From: Candidatus Binatia bacterium
GTDB taxonomy: Bacteria > Vulcanimicrobiota > Vulcanimicrobiia > Vulcanimicrobiales > Vulcanimicrobiaceae
Length of the DNA: 64,000 nucleotides
Assembly: GCA_035544215.1 (NCBI GenBank)
Contig: DATKHY010000006.1
Span: forward strand, 1 to 64,000
Direction of reading: 5' to 3'
Shown: positions 16,968 to 25,099 of the stretch, piece by piece
How positions within the stretch are numbered: position 1 is the stretch's first letter
Layout of the letters: every line of letters starts with the position of its first letter
Position numbers and translations under genes: made by a program
The notes under the pieces: generated by a model
Told to the model about the DNA's origin: nothing
The model's input: the letters and a program-made list of their open reading frames with translations, nothing else
Database searches by the model: none

Positions 16968-18215
16968 CTATAGTTTTTCGAAAAGGGCGCCGATCACGGT
17001 TAAACCCGGACCGAATGCCATGCTCAGGACCTTCGCTCCCCGAGGGATAGCCTGGGATTCCACGATCAGCTTCCAGATGTGCGGCGCCGTCGCGGAGGCC
17101 ATGTTTCCGTTTTCGAACAAGACTTTCCGGCTCAGCTCGATCTGCGACTCCTCGATCCCGAGACGGCTGCGGATCTGGTTGAGGATCGCCGGTCCGCCCG
17201 GGTGAATCGCGAAGACCATCCCCGCCTTTTCGCGCTCGAAGTCGAGGCCGACCTGGCCGCAGATCGATTCGACGAAGTCCTTGATCGAGTCGCGGATCAT
17301 GAACGGCACTCGCTTCGAGAGCGACATGTCGAACTGCAGGGGACCGGGCCGCAGCGTCATCTCGGGCAGCGAGTCCGGCAGAATGTACTCGTCGATCGCC
17401 AGAATGCGCAGCCCGCTCTTACCGCTCTTCGCGAACTCCGACTGCGGATATGCCGCGTACTTGATGAAACCGTCCGCGAACAGCGTGGACGTCACGAAGT
17501 TGTCGGGCTCGTCGCCGAGCAAATCGAAGTGCAGCGAGAGAAACTCGGTGTGAACGAGGTCGACGCGCCTCTTGCGCTTCGGCAGCGAGACGTGCGAGGA
17601 GCCAACGAGCCCTACGGCCGTGCGGATCGCCGGGAACGCGCCGTAACACCCCATGTGATACGAGTGCGTGACTCCGACGCCGAGCCAGCCGCGGCGCGAC
17701 AGGAAACTCTGCACCGGGCTGGGCGAGAGATATCCCGAGCAGCTCACGTGGATGACGTCGTCGGGCGGAGGCGCGGCCTCGTCGCGATAGACCCGAGCGA
17801 ACACGTCGTACGCGATCTCCTCGAAGAGGCTCATGCGCGCGTCGAGCGGCTCGCCGGTGCCGGTGCGCAGGTTTCCGAACCGCCGGATGGGCTCGTATTC
17901 GTTGTCGGGATCCGGCGTGACGAAGCGCGACGTCAACACGCTGACCTGCCTCTGCGCGATGTGCTCGGACGACGCGCCGTAGCGCGCCATGCGTTCCTGC
18001 AGCGTGTGCGCGATGCGGTCGCGCTCCGCAGCCGACGTCACGCCGCGCGACGCGCACTGCGCGAGCGTCATGAAGTGCGCCTGGATGACCTTCAGCTCGT
18101 CTTGCGCGCGCGGACTCGTAACGCCGATCGTTTCGAAATCGGACAGAACGACCGGAACGGCCGCGAGGCGCGGCCGTGCAGCGATCATCCCAGACACTTT
18201 CTCTAGCGTGCGCAT
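16968..18215 (-). CDS. Type III polyketide synthase (chalcone/stilbene synthase family)
   Basis: This 415-residue enzyme carries the full catalytic triad: Cys190 in HMGCYGAF, His338 in IHPGGPAIL and Asn371 in ENGNMASA. The C-terminal FGPGLTV loop is also present. The His-Asn distance of 33 equals that of plant chalcone synthase. Such enzymes condense an acyl-CoA with several malonyl-CoA units into pyrones, resorcinols or phloroglucinols. The 101 bases upstream should hold the operon promoter, but I see no convincing one. The start at 18215 lacks a good ribosome site; the ATG at 18188 is an alternative. It heads a four-gene operon. Confidence 0.92.
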   Translation of the reverse strand: MRTLEKVSGMIAARPRLAAVPVVLSDFETIGVTSPRAQDELKVIQAHFMTLAQCASRGVTSAAERDRIAHTLQERMARYGASSEHIAQRQVSVLTSRFVTPDPDNEYEPIRRFGNLRTGTGEPLDARMSLFEEIAYDVFARVYRDEAAPPPDDVIHVSCSGYLSPSPVQSFLSRRGWLGVGVTHSYHMGCYGAFPAIRTAVGLVGSSHVSLPKRKRRVDLVHTEFLSLHFDLLGDEPDNFVTSTLFADGFIKYAAYPQSEFAKSGKSGLRILAIDEYILPDSLPEMTLRPGPLQFDMSLSKRVPFMIRDSIKDFVESICGQVGLDFEREKAGMVFAIHPGGPAILNQIRSRLGIEESQIELSRKVLFENGNMASATAPHIWKLIVESQAIPRGAKVLSMAFGPGLTVIGALFEKL

Positions 18216-18316
18216 ATCGAACCAAGTCCGGCGTTCGCCAAACGCGGCGCCGTTCCATTCGAGCCGAGAGTGTTATGCGTTGTCGTTTTCAAGACCATCG
18301 GTAATCGTGGTTATTT

Positions 18317-19651
18317 TTACTCGTCATCCACCGGTAGATTCGAGGGCGACTGGTTAAGAAAATATACTTTAGAGTACTTTCCCGCAATGGGGACGTACTG
18401 CCGCGGTTGTTGCGTAAAGTCAAAAAAATCGTTAACGAAATCGGGGGAGGTTGCGTCGGTCGTGCCCAGGCGGGGCAGGTTCCAGTTGTCCTCGACGAAG
18501 CGCACGATGCTGCCGAGCTCGTAGCGGTTGTGCGATATGTAGCCGCGCTTCGCGAACGGCGAGACGACGATCATTGGAACCCGGAAGCCCAGCCCGCCGA
18601 AGCGGTGGCGTCCCGGCGGCGGAACGTGGTCGTACCAGCCGCCCCAGTCGTCCCACACGATGACGATCGCGGTGGTCTGCCACGCGGGGCTCTCGCCGAT
18701 CGCGTTGACCACCTGCGCGATCCACGACGGCCCCGTGTCGCTGTTGTCCCCGGGGTGATCGGAGTTTTGGTAATCGGGGATCACCCACGACACGGCCGGA
18801 AGCGTGTTGCGTGAGATGTCGGTGAACACCTTGGTTTCAGGCGAGGCCTGATTCGTGTTCCACTCCGAGCCGTAGCGGACGGCTTTGATCGCGTCGAACG
18901 CATTCCAAAGATCTCCGCCGAAGCTTTGTCCCACGGTCGGCGCGTAGTAGCGCCACGACAGTTGTTTCGCATCGAGCACGTCGCGCAGCGTCGAATACGT
19001 GAGGCACGGGAACGGACCTTGGTCGTGATACTGCTGCCACTGGTTGTTGGCGGTGATCAGCGACGTCCTCGTGCCGGGCGGGGCGTCGCAGCCCCACGGC
19101 GCCGACGACGGGAAGTCGATGATGTTGTGCTGGCTATCGACCTCCGTTCCGCCGCGGATCAGATCTTGGTGGGCCGTGAAGCTGCCGCTGCCCTCGGTCT
19201 GGAACGTGTGGTCGGCGAGTACGTAGCGCTTGGCCAGGTCCCAATAAGGCTTGATCTGCGCGGGCTTGACGTATGCGTAGACGTACGTGCCGGGGATCTT
19301 GCCGATCGGTACGAGGTCGAAGTGGTTCATGCGCCCGTGGTTGTAGTCTTGCACCCAGGGCGCGTAACCGTTGTGGGGCGAGACCGGGCTCTCGAGATTG
19401 CTCTCGTGCAGCCGGAGCGTGCCGTTGTGCGTCTTGCCGACGGTCGTCCCGTCCGCTCCCGGAAAGGTCGCGAAGAGATTGTCGAACGTGCGGTTCTCCT
19501 GAATGAGGATGACTATGTGGGTGAAGTACTTCCCCTTCTTAGCCGGCGGCGGGGGCGAGAAGGGGGCGGGAGGGGTCGCGCCGCCGCCGCCGCCCCCACA
19601 GCTGCTGAGGACGACGGACAGCAGCGCGCTAATAAGAAGAACGGCTCGCAT
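18317..19651 (-). CDS. Secreted phosphoesterase lipoprotein (PF04185 family), paralogue 7
   Basis: The product has 444 residues from the ATG at 19651, with the signal MRAVLLISALLSVVLSSC and then a glycine and proline-rich linker. An ATG at 19687 is possible but has no usable spacing to a ribosome site. LIQENRTFDNLF, GSFTAHQ and WDDWGG supply the expected catalytic residues. It is the most diverged of the seven and lies behind the promoter side of the polyketide synthase operon, in the same direction but 101 bases apart. Read-through into the operon is possible. Confidence 0.86.
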   Translation of the reverse strand: MRAVLLISALLSVVLSSCGGGGGGATPPAPFSPPPPAKKGKYFTHIVILIQENRTFDNLFATFPGADGTTVGKTHNGTLRLHESNLESPVSPHNGYAPWVQDYNHGRMNHFDLVPIGKIPGTYVYAYVKPAQIKPYWDLAKRYVLADHTFQTEGSGSFTAHQDLIRGGTEVDSQHNIIDFPSSAPWGCDAPPGTRTSLITANNQWQQYHDQGPFPCLTYSTLRDVLDAKQLSWRYYAPTVGQSFGGDLWNAFDAIKAVRYGSEWNTNQASPETKVFTDISRNTLPAVSWVIPDYQNSDHPGDNSDTGPSWIAQVVNAIGESPAWQTTAIVIVWDDWGGWYDHVPPPGRHRFGGLGFRVPMIVVSPFAKRGYISHNRYELGSIVRFVEDNWNLPRLGTTDATSPDFVNDFFDFTQQPRQYVPIAGKYSKVYFLNQSPSNLPVDDE

Positions 19652-19713
19652 ACTGGCCTTTAGTGTATCATCGGGCGCGGGCGCCATCCCTTCCCTGACG
19701 GGCGGTCGCTAAA

Positions 19714-20667
19714 GTGCCGATCCGGCCCGCGACTCCCGAGAGCATCACTCGGGCCGTGGCGCTCCTGCGCAGCGGCGGGGTCGTCGCGCTGCCTACCGAG
19801 ACCGTCTACGGGCTCGGTGCGCTCGTCTGGGACGCCGCCGCGGTCGCGCGGATCTTCGAGATCAAGCGCCGCCCCGCGTTCGACCCGTTGATCGTCCACA
19901 TCGGCGACCGCGAGGCGCTCGAGCGCGTCGCCGCCCGTGTGCCGAAGGCCGCTGAGACCCTAATCGGGCGCTTCTGGCCTGGGCCACTGACGATCGTGCT
20001 TCCGAAGCGGCCGCGCGTCCCAGCCCTGGTTACCGCGGGGCTCTCGACCGTGGCGGTCCGCATGCCGTCGCATCCGGTCGCGCGCGCGCTGCTGCGCGGC
20101 CTCGGCGAGCCGCTGGCGGCCCCCAGCGCCAACGCGTTCGGCGGGCTCAGCCCGACGCGCGCCGCCCACGTCGCGGAGGCGCTCGGGGCCAATGTCGACC
20201 TGATCCTCGACGGCGGCGCGACCCATTATGGCATTGAGTCTACGATCGTGGCGGTCGAGCCAGCGCCGGTGCTGCTGCGCCCCGGCGCGGTTGCGGCCGA
20301 GGAGATCGAGGCGACGATCGGGCCGCTCGCCCGGGGCGCGCCTCCGGGTCCGGCCTCGGCGCCCGGTCAACTGCCGGTCCACTACGCGCCGCGGACGCCG
20401 CTGCGCGTAGTGGACCCGGCCGAAGTCCCGCCGGCGGAGCGCGCCGCGGCCGGCGCGCTGGCATTTCACGAGCCGTTCGAAGGCTACGCGTCGGTCCGCG
20501 TGCTCTCGCGGCGCGGGGATCTGCGCGAGGCTGCGGCCGCCTTCTTCGAGGCGCTCCACGAGCTCGACGCGCTTGGGCTCGAGCGCATCGACGCGCAGCC
20601 GATGGAAGAGCGCGGGTTGGGCCTCGCGATGATGGACCGGCTGCGCCGCGCCGCGGCCGGTCACTAA
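19714..20667 (+). CDS. tsaC: L-threonylcarbamoyladenylate synthase (Sua5/YrdC/TsaC)
   Basis: This 317-residue protein makes threonylcarbamoyl-AMP from threonine, bicarbonate and ATP for the t6A37 modification of tRNA. The YrdC domain fills the first 200 residues, with ALPTETVYGLG, FWPGPLTIVL and PSANAFGGLSPT. A smaller Sua5 C-terminal domain follows after a linker (LPVHYAPRTPL), so it is the long Sua5 form. The start is a GTG at 19714. It is followed 53 bases later by an S41 protease gene in the same direction. Confidence 0.93.
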   Translation: MPIRPATPESITRAVALLRSGGVVALPTETVYGLGALVWDAAAVARIFEIKRRPAFDPLIVHIGDREALERVAARVPKAAETLIGRFWPGPLTIVLPKRPRVPALVTAGLSTVAVRMPSHPVARALLRGLGEPLAAPSANAFGGLSPTRAAHVAEALGANVDLILDGGATHYGIESTIVAVEPAPVLLRPGAVAAEEIEATIGPLARGAPPGPASAPGQLPVHYAPRTPLRVVDPAEVPPAERAAAGALAFHEPFEGYASVRVLSRRGDLREAAAAFFEALHELDALGLERIDAQPMEERGLGLAMMDRLRRAAAGH

Positions 20668-20720
20668 AAACAAATCTGGGTCGCTATGCGTTCTGCGTAT
20701 GGGGAACGAAAGAGAGGATC

Positions 20721-22055
20721 ATGATGACGAGTCCCAAGCTTTTCGCGCGCGCCGCCGCGGCATCTGTGCTGGCCGCGATTCTGTGCGCGGGATCGACGCC
20801 CGCCGCTACCGCGCTGTCCTACCAGGTCGCCGCCGACGTCGGGGAGAGCTATCGTCTCCTTACGACGACGTACTACGACGCGGTCGATCCGCAGGTGCTG
20901 CTCGCGGCGGCGAGCGACGCGCTCGCGAGCGCCGCACGCAAGCACGGCGCGACGATAGCGCCGCCGTCGCTGCGCGTCGAGCCGGAGCGTGAAGCCACGC
21001 TGGACGCACTCGACGACGCCATCGTCGCGAGCGCGAAGGCCGCGCACGCGACGGCGAGCGATTTCGCCTATGCGACGATCGACGCGATGGCGAAGGCGAC
21101 CAACGATCGCTACACGCAGTTCTTCACGCCGGCCGAGTTCAGGGCGTTTAACCAGGCCTTGGATCCGGAACGCATCGGCGGGATCGGCGTCATGATCGAA
21201 CCAGATCCCCTATCGGGCTCCGTTCGCATCTCGTACGTGGTGCCGGCCACGCCGGCCGAACGCGCCGGTCTACACGTGGGCGACGTCATCACGACGGTGA
21301 ACGGAACGCCGACGAAGGGTCTCAACGTCGAAGGCGTTAGCGGGCTGCTGCGCGGCAAGCCGGGGACGGTCGTCGCGGTCGCCCTGCAGCGCGACGGATC
21401 GCCGCTGGCGATGTCGATCATGCGCGACAACGTGCAGCCGCCGACGGTCGTCTACAAGATGCTGCCTGGTGACATCGGTTGGGTGTGGATCCTCGCGTTC
21501 GGCAAGGCGACGCCGAGCGAGTTCGATGCAGCGATCTCGCGTCTCAATTATCAAGGCGCGAAGGCACTCGTGCTCGACCTGCGCAACGACGGAGGCGGCT
21601 ACGTGGACTCGGCGCTCGACATCAGCTCGCGCTTCATCGCGAATAAGGCACTGGTCACCGTGGAAGCGCGGGGACAGATGGCGCGCACGTACGACGCCGA
21701 CGGCAGCCCCTCGATCAACTTGCCGGTCACCGTTCTCGTGAACCAGTACACGGCGTCGGCGTCGGAGATCACGGCCGCCGCGCTGCAGGACGACGGCATC
21801 GCGACGCTGGTGGGCTCCAAGACGTTCGGGAAGGGCGTGATGCAGACGCTGACGCAACTGCCCGACGGAGCGGCAATCAAGATCACGACCGCACACTATC
21901 TGACGCCGAACCGTCGCGACATCAACCTGCGCGGCATCGACCCCGACGTCCGCGTCGACGAGAACAAGGACGCGCGCTTCGGCGAGGCGGACAAGGACGC
22001 GCAGTTGCGCGTGGCGATCGACTTGCTGCAGAAGAAGATCGCGGCGCGAAACTAA
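20721..22055 (+). CDS. S41 family C-terminal processing peptidase
   Basis: This 444-residue exported protease has an N-terminal signal ending near AATA, a PDZ domain at about 150-230 (GGIGVMIE to the VVAV strand) and the S41 catalytic core. Serine lies in YTASASEI and lysine in KTFGKGVMQ, the Ser-Lys pair of CtpA-type enzymes. Such proteases trim or degrade periplasmic or surface proteins. AGAGGATC precedes the ATG at 20721, and a second ATG follows at once. The tRNA-Val gene begins one base after its stop codon. Confidence 0.92.
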   Translation: MMTSPKLFARAAAASVLAAILCAGSTPAATALSYQVAADVGESYRLLTTTYYDAVDPQVLLAAASDALASAARKHGATIAPPSLRVEPEREATLDALDDAIVASAKAAHATASDFAYATIDAMAKATNDRYTQFFTPAEFRAFNQALDPERIGGIGVMIEPDPLSGSVRISYVVPATPAERAGLHVGDVITTVNGTPTKGLNVEGVSGLLRGKPGTVVAVALQRDGSPLAMSIMRDNVQPPTVVYKMLPGDIGWVWILAFGKATPSEFDAAISRLNYQGAKALVLDLRNDGGGYVDSALDISSRFIANKALVTVEARGQMARTYDADGSPSINLPVTVLVNQYTASASEITAAALQDDGIATLVGSKTFGKGVMQTLTQLPDGAAIKITTAHYLTPNRRDINLRGIDPDVRVDENKDARFGEADKDAQLRVAIDLLQKKIAARN

Positions 22056-22056
22056 G

Positions 22057-22129
22057 GGGCGATTAGCTCAGCTGGGAGAGCGCCTCCCTTACAAGGAGGA
22101 AGTCGGCGGTTCGAGCCCGTCATCGCCCA
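22057..22129 (+). tRNA. tRNA-Val (anticodon UAC)
   Basis: A full cloverleaf can be drawn. The acceptor stem is GGGCGAT with ATCGCCC (seven perfect pairs), the D stem GCTC/GAGC and the anticodon stem CCTCC/GGAGG. The loop CTTACAA reads TAC at 22090-22092. The five-base variable region is AAGTC and the T arm GGCGG-TTCGAGC-CCGTC. The discriminator base is A and no CCA is encoded. Confidence 0.97.
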
Positions 22130-22133
22130 TTTG

Positions 22134-22253
22134 TCATCCGGGCCGCAAAGGGAACGCAATACCCTGGTGATCGACCGCCCAAAACAGGTAGGCGGCCACC
22201 GCCGCAAGCGCCGCGAACCAGAGTGCGCTGACGATCAGGAACCTTTGGTCCAC
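22134..22253 (-). CDS. Possible 39-residue single-span membrane peptide
   Basis: A GTG frame of 39 codons encodes VDQRFLIVS, a hydrophobic stretch rich in Ala, Leu and Trp, and then a short polar tail. The hydrophobic core is about 20 residues, enough for one membrane helix. There is no good ribosome site at the usual distance; AAGGAAAC lies about 25 bases upstream. It faces the tRNA-Val gene. Support is composition and length only. Confidence 0.3.
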   Translation of the reverse strand: MDQRFLIVSALWFAALAAVAAYLFWAVDHQGIAFPLRPG

Positions 22254-22492
22254 AACCGGAGCGATTCGCCCAAGGTTTCCTTACTCCGTGCTCGATGCGG
22301 GAATGCTACATCAGGCCGCGGTAGCGGCGCCGGCCTGCCCCTAGCGGATCCCGATGATTAAAATGTTCGAACTGTATCAGCCGGTGTGAGGGTCTGTGTG
22401 CGTGCGTACGATTGCCGCTACCTTCGGCCAAGCGTAGAGTGAGGTGGGCTGCTCTTAACACTACCATCTCGTAAGGCTCAGGAGGTGTCCCA
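22254..22492. other. Intergenic stretch before the TadG-like gene
   Basis: Apart from the possible 39-residue peptide, the 363 bases between tRNA-Val and the TadG-like gene show no convincing gene. The AGGAGG ribosome site just before 22493 belongs to the next gene. A promoter for it should lie here, but I see no clear -35/-10 pair. Confidence 0.5.
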
Positions 22493-23689
22493 ATGCGTAC
22501 GCACGAGGGACAAAAAGGTCAAGTCCTACCCCTCATCGCGCTTTGTCTGGCGGCGCTGATGGGTTTCGCCGGGATCGCGGTCGACGTCGGATACCTCGAG
22601 TACCGCCAACAGACGCAGCAAACGGCGACCGACGCGGCGGCGGCCGCCGGCGCGGAGGCGCTTCTGCGCGCGGGCTGCCCGAATCAGACCGCGGCGGCTA
22701 GCGCCGCGTACGCAAACGCGGCGAACAACGGTTACGCCAACGGCGGCAACAACACCGTGACGCCCAACAACCCGCCGCTGAGCGGGCCCTTCGCCAGCAA
22801 CCCGTGCGCCGTTTCGGTGACGATCAACACGAAGATCAATGCGACGTTCTTCTCCAAGCTGTTCGGTTACACGAACGGCATGCCCGAATCGACGCTGGCG
22901 GTCGCGGAAGTATCGTCGACGGGTTCGGGCTGCATATTCCTGCTCAGTATGACCATTGTTCAAAACTTCAACGGCGCGAACATCAACGCATCGCAGTGCG
23001 GCCTACTCATCAACGACACAGCGAACTTCACCGGCGCGAAAATGAACGTATACAACGTCGGCTACGCCGGGCCGGCGCCCAACGAGGGCGGTGCGAGCTT
23101 TACTGAAGGCGTGCCGGCGCCGATGCTGCCCGTAGCGGATCCGTGCCCCGAAATCACAGGCTGCGCCTATCTCACCGCTAACCCGCCCTCGACGAGCAGC
23201 TGTCAAACTTTCGACGGCAACGGGTACAACGGCGCGATCAACCCGGGCTGCTACAACACACTCTCGTTGAGCGGTGCGACGGTTACCATGAACCCCGGAA
23301 CGTATGTCCTCAACGGAAGCAGCAACTTCAACAACGCCAACATCACCGGCAACGGCATCACGATGTACGTGACTGCGAAAGGGCAGGCGCCCAACCTCAA
23401 CAGCATCGCGGCCGCGACGATGACGCCGCCGACCACCGGAGGCGCGCAGGGCGTCTTGTACTATCAGGTGCCGAGCAACGCGAGCAACCCGAACTTTAAC
23501 GGCGCGAGCGGCCACTACAGCGGTCTGATCTATGCGCCGGGCGCGACCGCCGCTAACGTCAACGGATCGCAGGGAACTTACTTAGTCTTGGTCCTTGGAG
23601 GCGCGAACCTCAACGGCGGCAACGCGCTCGACCTCGCGACTCCCCCGCCCGGGCAGTCGCTGATCAAACAAGCGGTCGTGGCGCAATAA
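22493..23689 (+). CDS. TadE/TadG-like exported protein with Asn/Gly-rich C-terminal region
   Basis: Residues 1-60 match the TadG N-terminal module: a short basic start, GQVLPLIALCLAALMGFAGI as the membrane helix, then DVGYLEYRQQTQQTATDAAA. In Tad/Flp pilus systems this anchors the protein with its bulk outside. The remaining 340 residues are rich in Asn, Gly and Ser, with repeated short strands such as NFNGANINAS and NFTGAKMNVY. These suggest a beta-solenoid. CAGGAGG lies well placed before the ATG. No other tad genes are nearby, so a pilus role is uncertain. Confidence 0.75.
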   Translation: MRTHEGQKGQVLPLIALCLAALMGFAGIAVDVGYLEYRQQTQQTATDAAAAAGAEALLRAGCPNQTAAASAAYANAANNGYANGGNNTVTPNNPPLSGPFASNPCAVSVTINTKINATFFSKLFGYTNGMPESTLAVAEVSSTGSGCIFLLSMTIVQNFNGANINASQCGLLINDTANFTGAKMNVYNVGYAGPAPNEGGASFTEGVPAPMLPVADPCPEITGCAYLTANPPSTSSCQTFDGNGYNGAINPGCYNTLSLSGATVTMNPGTYVLNGSSNFNNANITGNGITMYVTAKGQAPNLNSIAAATMTPPTTGGAQGVLYYQVPSNASNPNFNGASGHYSGLIYAPGATAANVNGSQGTYLVLVLGGANLNGGNALDLATPPPGQSLIKQAVVAQ

Positions 23690-23770
23690 TGCCTAGACAT
23701 TTACGCGTACGGCCGCGGCCGAGTGAGGTAACGCCGCTTGCGACGCGATATCATTTCGCTAGACTCGGTG

Positions 23771-23799
23771 TTGACCCGCAGGGCAACGCTGGGAATGAT
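23771..23799 (+). promoter_or_regulatory. Sigma-70-type promoter for the small lipoprotein gene
   Basis: TTGACC at 23771-23776 and AATGAT at 23794-23799 are separated by 17 bases, matching the -35 and -10 consensus at five and four of six positions. The predicted transcript would start near 23806 and run into the AGGAGG at 23819 and the GTG at 23834. Confidence 0.5.
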
Positions 23800-23833
23800 T
23801 TCCCAAAGATTTGCTTCCAGGAGGCACGACCCT

Positions 23834-23950
23834 GTGGTCAAATTTTCTGCACCTGCACGGTATTTGCTTGGCCAAGTTGGCGCGGTTGCCGCCGCTTGTA
23901 TGATCAGCGGCTGTAGTTCGCCGCTGGCACGCCGGGGGCGTCGCAAATAA
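23834..23950 (+). CDS. 38-residue lipoprotein, entericidin-like in size
   Basis: A GTG frame has AGGAGG at 23819-23824, nine bases upstream. It encodes a basic start (VVKFSAPARYLL), a hydrophobic stretch and the lipobox MISGC. A mature tail of only twelve residues, CSSPLARRGRRK, follows. After lipidation the product would be a very short, strongly basic lipid-anchored peptide. A promoter lies upstream and two hairpins follow, so it forms a complete small transcription unit. Size and layout recall entericidins, but sequence similarity is not claimed. An ATG at 23796 in the same frame is the alternative start. Confidence 0.5.
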   Translation: MVKFSAPARYLLGQVGAVAAACMISGCSSPLARRGRRK

Positions 23951-23960
23951 ACAAATAACG

Positions 23961-24027
23961 TCTAACGTCTTCGTTCGTTAGACAAGAAGACACGGGGATC
24001 GGTGAAGTTCGATCCCCGTGTGCTTTT
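23961..24027 (+). terminator. Double hairpin ending in a T-run
   Basis: A first hairpin pairs TCTAACG (23961-23967) with CGTTAGA (23976-23982). A second, stronger one pairs CACGGGGATC (23991-24000) with GATCCCCGTG (24011-24020) and is followed by TGCTTTT. It lies 10-77 bases past the small lipoprotein stop and upstream of the next gene, so it should separate the two units. Confidence 0.8.
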
Positions 24028-24119
24028 GCCGCGCATCACTTTGCTAGCTTCGAGCGAAGGAGCCGTGCGGGCGCTCATTAAAAGACTCCGAGCACTCGCC
24101 GCCCGACCTCGGAGGATAC

Positions 24120-25085
24120 ATGACAATCGCGCGGTTCCGCCGCTGTGCGCTGGCGCTTTATGCGACGTTGACCCTTGCCGGGTGCGGCGGAACGCCGATG
24201 CTCCCGCTGGGAACGGGAGCTCTTTCTCCGGTCGCGCGCAATGCGATGCCCGCTTGGATGGCACCTCAAGCCAAGAGCGGCGATCTGCTCTACCTCTCGA
24301 ACATCGCGAGCGGCAGCGTCGACGTATTTTCCTATCCGCAGCTTCGTCAGGTTGGGAAGCTCACCGGCTTCGGTGCGCCGCGCAGCGAGTGCGTCGACCG
24401 CAAGGGCGACGTCTGGATCGCCGACGTTCAAGGCTATGACGTCATCGAGTATCCACACGGCGCCACGAAACCAATTGTCGCCCTGAGCACGCCCGGCGCT
24501 CCGCACGGCTGCTCCGTCAACCCCAAGTCGGGCGATCTCGCGGTGACGGGCGGCGTCGGCGGCGTCATCCTCGCCGTCTACCATCGTACCAAACACGGCA
24601 TTTGGCTCGATCCGAAGGAGTACACCGACTCGTCGATTCGCAGCGTCGCCTTCTGCGGCTACGACGCGCAAGGCAATCTCTTCGTGGACGGCCTCGATAA
24701 GACGAAGGGGGGCACGTTCCGCTTGGCCGAGCTGCCGAACCACGCAACGGCCTTGGTAGATCTCTCGGTGAATCAGAGTATCGCCGGGGCTGGGCAGGTG
24801 CAGTGGGACGGATCGGCGCTCGCCGTCGGCGACACGGGCGTGACGCCGTCCGTCGTCTACCAATTCTCAGTGAGCGGCAGCATGGCGACGCGCATCGGCT
24901 CGACGTCGCTCGGCCAGTCGAAGAGCATTCGCCAGTTCTGGATCGACCGCGCGCGCGTGATTGGGCCGGACTTCGATGCGGACGTCGGCGTGTGGAATTA
25001 CCCGGCCGGCGGCTCGCCGGTCAAGCGGATCGGCGCGGTGCGCGGCTACGGGTCCGCAATCAGCCTCGCGGCCGGCTCGAAGTGA
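24120..25085 (+). CDS. Propeller-type lipoprotein, copy 1 of the oxidase array
   Basis: This 321-residue lipoprotein has the lipobox TLAGC and CGGAGG just before its ATG. The body has repeated motifs typical of NHL-like propellers: DLLYLSNIASGSVDVFSYP, GDVWIADVQGYDVIEY, GDLAVTGG and VQWDGSALAVGD. A cysteine in each of three blades is also found in its two paralogues downstream. It lies 14 bases before a multicopper oxidase gene and is probably co-transcribed with it. It may hold the oxidase or its substrate at the cell surface; this is inferred from context only. Confidence 0.75.
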   Translation: MTIARFRRCALALYATLTLAGCGGTPMLPLGTGALSPVARNAMPAWMAPQAKSGDLLYLSNIASGSVDVFSYPQLRQVGKLTGFGAPRSECVDRKGDVWIADVQGYDVIEYPHGATKPIVALSTPGAPHGCSVNPKSGDLAVTGGVGGVILAVYHRTKHGIWLDPKEYTDSSIRSVAFCGYDAQGNLFVDGLDKTKGGTFRLAELPNHATALVDLSVNQSIAGAGQVQWDGSALAVGDTGVTPSVVYQFSVSGSMATRIGSTSLGQSKSIRQFWIDRARVIGPDFDADVGVWNYPAGGSPVKRIGAVRGYGSAISLAAGSK

Positions 25086-25099
25086 AAGGGAGCCTCCCG

